A stretch of 64,000 nt of DNA, from positions 396,263-460,262 of the forward strand of contig LUVW01000005.1 of assembly GCA_001661515.1 (NCBI GenBank), given 5' to 3'. Numbering within the stretch: position 1 is the first letter of the stretch; each line of letters begins with the position of its first letter. The stretch is from Capniomyces stellatus. Lineage: Eukaryota > Kickxellomycota > Harpellomycetes > Harpellales > Legeriomycetaceae. Position numbers and translations under genes: made by a program. Shown piece by piece: positions 59,830 to 64,000 of the stretch. The notes under the pieces are model-generated. The model did no database searches and was not told where the DNA came from. It saw only the letters and a program-made list of their open reading frames with translations.

Positions 59830-61225
59830 AATAAAACAGAAATAGTAAAAGAAGGGTACACCCAGGAGATGACTATATTTTGAAAGCCTTTTTAAACAGC
59901 CCAAAGGAGATGTTATAATTGAAATAGCGTTAATAGTCAAAACAATAAAATAACAAAAAGAAAAAAATAGTTGGACACGTAAAATGTAATTCAAACAATT
60001 TAAAAGTTGAAAATCACAAATTCAGCAACCAAAAGATGGCAGATAAATTTCAATAAAAAAAATTGAAAATTGGAAATTGAAGTAAATAGCAAATATTGAG
60101 GTAATATTTTGTGTGCTGAATTAACAGGCGGTTCGTTGATTATGCTGCAAGGTTTTAAGGTTAACGCCGGATGTGGTTAGTGACAACCCAATGAAAACAG
60201 AGTGTGTGGGTAGTGATTTATCAAGGACTGAGAGGAGTTTATTTTAGAACAGACTATAATTCACAGTGCCCATAACCTGCTACGAGTAAGCAACTTTGGT
60301 TGGATATGGAAAAGCGTTGGTGGGTACGTCTCAATATACAAGTCCGACTATGGATTTTAGTTTTATCATGTTTGGATGTATATTTTATATGCTTCAAGAC
60401 CTTGGATAGTATACACAGATTGCAAAGCATGGCGTGGCTTTGAGCTAGGGCTGGGAATTCTAGTCCTATTGCGACTCCACAAAAGCAAAAAAAATAAAAA
60501 AATAACATGCAGTTTAAAGCCCAATCTGGTCGACTAGAGCAATAATTTTACAAAAAAAATTAAAAAAAAATGCAGTGGCAATCAGGCTACTCGGCGCCCT
60601 ATTGAACGCAGTAGGGAGGTGGGAAAAAGAAAAAAAAGTAAAAGTAAAAGTAAAAGTTGGTTGGAAGTTTTCTTAATCTTTGAAATCGATAAAAGTTGGA
60701 GTAAACAAGATAACGGAAATGCAAATTCAAATTGGAGGTATGCTATTGGCTTAGTTGGGATCGATTCTGCGAGAATTTAAGCAGAATTAATTTTGGCAGA
60801 AATTATGTTTATTGATAAAGAAATTTTGTAAAAAAAATAAAAAAAATTCAAAAATAAAAAAATAAAAAAAGTAGTCTGATTTTTAATTATGATCTAGGGA
60901 TAATCAAAATAGTCGTGAATTTTTTTTATTTACTATATTTACTATATTTGTTTTTTTAGCGGAAAAACCTAAAAATTAAAAGGTCATAAAAAGATAGAGC
61001 GAAATTGCAAGATCATAAAACTTGTTTATCAAAACTGACAATAATAATCAGCAAACCTTGGTTTTCTTCGCCTTTCTCTTATCTTCATTTGAAAGAAAAA
61101 AATACAGTAGTATTAAGGAAATTAATAACTATAGCACTGGAAATAATATCTAACAATATAAACAGGTATATTTCAGACTACAGCAAGAAACATTTTAAAC
61201 ACAAAGAAATTAATTGACTACAAAA
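59830..61225. other. Divergent promoter region between cyclophilin and ADE13
   Basis: 1.4 kb. An AAAAGT hexamer array (60634-60657), long A runs near 60550 and 60830-60870 and TTTACTATA repeats near 60929-60950 are seen. No gene. It must contain the promoters of both flanking genes. Confidence 0.5.
60634..60657. repeat. AAAAGT hexamer array
   Basis: Four copies of AAAAGT, the same unit and orientation as the array before the Caf40 gene at 34665-34699. It lies about 570 bp upstream of the ADE13 start codon. Confidence 0.8.
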
Positions 61226-62671
61226 ATGGAAGCAAATTCAAAGTACGCCAGTCCATTGGTATCGCGTTATGCGTCAAAAGAAATGTCAGAGAACTTCTCA
61301 AACAACACAAGGTTTTCTACATGGAGAAAACTTTGGCTGAATTTGGCGATTGCTGAAAAGGAGCTTGGGCTTGAAGGGATCAGCGATTTGGCTTTGGAGC
61401 AAATGAAGAACAACCTGTACAACATTGACTACGAGGTAGCAGAGGAGGAGGAGCGCCGCCGTAGACATGATGTAATGGCACATGTGCATACATTTGGATT
61501 GGTTGCACCAGAGGCAGCAGGAATTATCCATCTTGGAGCAACTTCGTGCTACGTGACAGACAACGCAGACTTGATCATCTTTAGGGATGCAATGGACATG
61601 GTGATTAAGAAGCTGGTGTGGGTGATTAGCGAGTTGACAAAGTTTGCCGAGGAGTACAAGGATCTTCCAACCTTGGGATTTACGCATTTCCAGCCAGCAC
61701 AGCTGACAACAGTTGGAAAGAGAGCAACACTATGGATCCAAGAGCTGATGATGGACTTGCGAAACATGCAAAGAGCTAGAGACGACTTGCTGTTCAGAGG
61801 AGTTAAGGGAACCACAGGAACACAGGCATCATTTATGAGTTTGTTTAATGGGGATCACGACAAGGTTGAGGAGCTGGATTTGAGAGTGTCAAAGCTGTCT
61901 GGGTTTGATGCGTCATACCCTGTTACGGGGCAGACATACTCGCGCAAAGTCGACGTGGATTTGATATCTCCACTGGCGTCGTTTGGAGCAACTGCACACA
62001 GAATTGCAACAGATATAAGACTGTTGGCACATCTCAAGGAGATTGAGGAGCCATTTGAGAAGGATCAGATTGGTTCGTCAGCAATGGCATACAAGCGCAA
62101 CCCAATGCGATCAGAAAGAGTATGCTCGCTGTCAAGACACTTGATGGTTTTGATTGGAGACGTTTTGCAGACAGCATCTGTTCAGTGGCTTGAACGCACA
62201 CTTGACGACTCTGCCAACCGCAGAATCTCAATTCCTGAAGCGTTTTTGACAACAGACATTGTTCTTTCAACGCTCCAAAACATCTTCAAGGGACTGGTTG
62301 TTTACCCAAAGGTGATTTCACGAAGAATCGACCAGGAGCTGCCATTCATGGCTACTGAAAACATCATCATGGCTATGGTTTCCAAGGGTGCCAGTCGACA
62401 GGATTGCCACGAGGAAATCAGAGTTCTCTCCCACCAAGCTGCCAAAGTTGTAAAGGAGGAAGGAAAAGAAAACGACTTGCTGGACAGAATCCGCAAAACT
62501 CCTTACTTTGATCCTATTATTGCTGATCTCCCTAAGCTCCTGGACTACTCTACATTCATTGGTCGCGCGCCTCAACAAGTTGAGTCCTTTATCAAGAACC
62601 ACGTCAACAAGGCTCTTGAACCATACGCTGAGATTTTGAAGGAAAAGAAGGACTCTGAAGTCAACGTTTAA
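61226..62671 (+). CDS. ADE13: Adenylosuccinate lyase
   Basis: Single-exon frame of 481 residues, the normal size (yeast Ade13 is 482). The start is the ATG at 61226; the frame is open 12 bases further but without an ATG. Signature features: [22 protein letters not shown] (H154), [10 protein letters not shown], and the fumarate-lyase superfamily loop [16 protein letters not shown] (G283-S285 with the catalytic serine). The enzyme catalyses two purine steps: SAICAR to AICAR plus fumarate, and adenylosuccinate to AMP plus fumarate. It acts as a cytosolic tetramer. GC is higher than in the flanks, as expected for a highly expressed gene. Divergent from the cyclophilin gene. Confidence 0.98.
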   Translation: MEANSKYASPLVSRYASKEMSENFSNNTRFSTWRKLWLNLAIAEKELGLEGISDLALEQMKNNLYNIDYEVAEEEERRRRHDVMAHVHTFGLVAPEAAGIIHLGATSCYVTDNADLIIFRDAMDMVIKKLVWVISELTKFAEEYKDLPTLGFTHFQPAQLTTVGKRATLWIQELMMDLRNMQRARDDLLFRGVKGTTGTQASFMSLFNGDHDKVEELDLRVSKLSGFDASYPVTGQTYSRKVDVDLISPLASFGATAHRIATDIRLLAHLKEIEEPFEKDQIGSSAMAYKRNPMRSERVCSLSRHLMVLIGDVLQTASVQWLERTLDDSANRRISIPEAFLTTDIVLSTLQNIFKGLVVYPKVISRRIDQELPFMATENIIMAMVSKGASRQDCHEEIRVLSHQAAKVVKEEGKENDLLDRIRKTPYFDPIIADLPKLLDYSTFIGRAPQQVESFIKNHVNKALEPYAEILKEKKDSEVNV

Positions 62672-63135
62672 AAAGGGAAAACATTCAAAGTAAAACAAAG
62701 GAGAGGTCAAGAAAAAGCAAAAACACAAACATCTCGATAATATATCACTTTCCTCATCCACTTTCTATATCAATTCGGCCCATTCAAGCCACCAAGAAGT
62801 GACGCTATGCCTTTTATATTTGATATATTCGAATAAACAGCACGTCTGATCAAAAATAAAGCATACCAAAGCCAGCACAAAAGTAGGGTCATTAGCACCA
62901 GTGTTTAGACTAAATGATTTATTAAAGTAAATTAAAATTAAAGCTGAATTGTAAAGTCGAGTAGTAGGATATAAAGTAAAAAAAAAGAAAGTGTAATAGT
63001 AGTTGGAAAGTAACAAAAGTAGTAATGATAATTAATTATAGTGAAGGAAGCCTCAAATGAACAAGAAAAAAGATCGAGTTTTGATTTTAGAAACTTAAGA
63101 ATAACCAGAGTATATAGTAACTAGATTTAGCTGAA
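62672..63135. other. Convergent intergenic spacer
   Basis: 464 bp between the ADE13 stop and the stop of the next minus-strand gene. AT-rich with no gene seen. Confidence 0.5.
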
Positions 63136-64000
63136 TTATTGATTTAGTACAACCTGCTTTTTCTTTCGCTTAATAACTTTGAATTTTGGAGTAGGCTTAT
63201 TAGGGCTCTTTGGAGTGGGCTTAATAGGCTCTTCAATAGGTTCAGACTCGACATCTTGTTTGGCATCATCACCAGACTTTGGTTCTTGCTCTGGCTCTTG
63301 CACTGGCTCTTGCTCTGGTTCTTGGACTGGTTCTTGGACCGATTCTTGTGCTGGTTCTTTAACTGGCTCTTGCACTGATTCTTGTGCTGGTTCTTTAACT
63401 GGCTCTTGAACTGGTTCTTGTGCTGGCTCTTGGACTGGTTCTTGTGCTGGCTCTTGGACTGGTTCTTGTGCTGGCTCTTGTGCTAGTTCTTGTGCTGGTT
63501 CTTTAACTTCAGACTTGGCATCAGCACTAGCAACATTTTCAGAGCTTGGTTCAATGGTCTGTTCAGGGACTGGAACTTGCCCAGCATCATCAGTATTACC
63601 TTGTTTCGCCGATTCGCTACCACTATCGCCGTCAGAGTCTTTGCTTCTGCGGCCCTCAGCGATTTCGCGGGAAATTGACTCGCGTGCGCCTTTAACCCAA
63701 TCAGAAGCGGCTTTTTTGGCATCATCAGCAGCTTCAAAAGAGCCCTCGGACTCTTTGGAAAGAATTTCGTTGAGTTTGGTTTGCAGCAAAAGTTGAGAAT
63801 CTTCATTTCCACCATCAACAGCAGGATTTTCAGTGTGTGCGGCTGAGTCTTGGGTAATTGAGCCTGAGTCTGAAACTGAAGCCGACTCTGGTGCGGATTT
63901 CTGTTCAGCTTCGTTTTGGGCAGCTTCTTTTGTTGCGTGGACTGGTCCTGGCTGGAGTTGAAGTTTTTGCTCGGGGGTCAGTTCGATCTGGTAGGTCACG
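63136..64000 (-). CDS. Gln/Glu/Pro-repeat protein, N terminus outside the window
   Basis: At least 287 residues, open to the right-hand edge, so the start is missing. The visible N-side part (YQIELTPEQKLQ) is followed by an acidic Ser/Ala/Glu-rich region with a predicted helix around KAASDWVKGARESISREI. It then has about 75 residues of QEPAQEPV/KEPAQESV repeats in a six-residue register. The C terminus turns basic: repeated KPTPK, then KVIKRKKKQVVLNQ. No family is recognised. The low-complexity acid-then-basic tail suits a scaffold, cell-wall-associated or nuclear protein, but nothing decides between these. Confidence 0.65.
   Translation of the reverse strand, partial: VTYQIELTPEQKLQLQPGPVHATKEAAQNEAEQKSAPESASVSDSGSITQDSAAHTENPAVDGGNEDSQLLLQTKLNEILSKESEGSFEAADDAKKAASDWVKGARESISREIAEGRRSKDSDGDSGSESAKQGNTDDAGQVPVPEQTIEPSSENVASADAKSEVKEPAQELAQEPAQEPVQEPAQEPVQEPAQEPVQEPVKEPAQESVQEPVKEPAQESVQEPVQEPEQEPVQEPEQEPKSGDDAKQDVESEPIEEPIKPTPKSPNKPTPKFKVIKRKKKQVVLNQ
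63280..63507 (-). repeat. Coding tandem repeat (Gln-Glu-Pro-Ala/Val, 12 to 18-base unit)
   Basis: Tandem copies of a short unit encode QEP(A/V) and KEPAQESV. Nearly identical neighbouring copies suggest recent unequal exchange or slippage. Confidence 0.85.

Overview
The window looks like AT-rich genomic DNA from a fungus. The evidence is a fungal-type transcription factor with a middle homology region, fungal-style orthologues (Yak1, Tfb2, Srs2-like helicase, Caf40, Ade13), short GT-AG introns and long Asn/Ser/Gln tracts inside a kinase. The standard genetic code fits the conserved Leu positions encoded by CTG. I cannot place the species from sequence alone. Splicing and the long AT-rich spacers suggest an early-diverging filamentous lineage rather than a budding yeast, but that is inference.

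Layout, left to right. A 2,219-residue Yak1/DYRK kinase (+) converges on a CCR4/Ngl2-type nuclease (-), whose 5' end runs into a 381-base assembly gap flanked by poly-C and poly-T. After about 1.9 kb of gene-poor DNA come a TMEM198-like membrane protein (+), a Rab-GAP of the TBC family (+) and a decayed Zn-cluster transcription factor (+). Next is a six-exon PDK1-type kinase (-) ending in seven cysteines, followed by a possible small membrane protein (-). TFIIH subunit Tfb2 (+, six exons), an Srs2/UvrD helicase (+, four exons) and CCR4-NOT subunit Caf40 (+, five exons) converge on a SET-domain lysine methyltransferase (-, three exons). A 2.2-kb AT-rich spacer precedes a protein with twelve AT-hooks (+), a DUF952 protein (+), a GDSL-family membrane protein (-), a tRNA-Lys(CTT) gene (+) and a large mitochondrial AAA ATPase (-). 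A second GDSL protein (+, five exons), a nine-exon nuclear cyclophilin with an RRM (-), adenylosuccinate lyase (+) and the C-terminal part of a Gln/Glu/Pro-repeat protein (-) complete the window.

Most genes are unlinked housekeeping or signalling functions, so this is a normal eukaryotic neighbourhood and not an operon or gene cluster. No transposon, CRISPR array or virus was recognised. Exon joins were made by eye from reading phase, GT/AG and protein-family match. Most restore an open frame of the expected family length (for example 301 residues for the cyclophilin). Two joins leave a one-base discrepancy and are flagged.

Most worth a second look: several genes switch from G-rich to C-rich synonymous codons part-way along, oriented with the gene on both strands; both GDSL proteins lack the nucleophilic serine; the PDK1-type kinase ends in a poly-cysteine tail; the transcription factor keeps only three of six zinc-cluster cysteines; and nearly all introns end in TAG.
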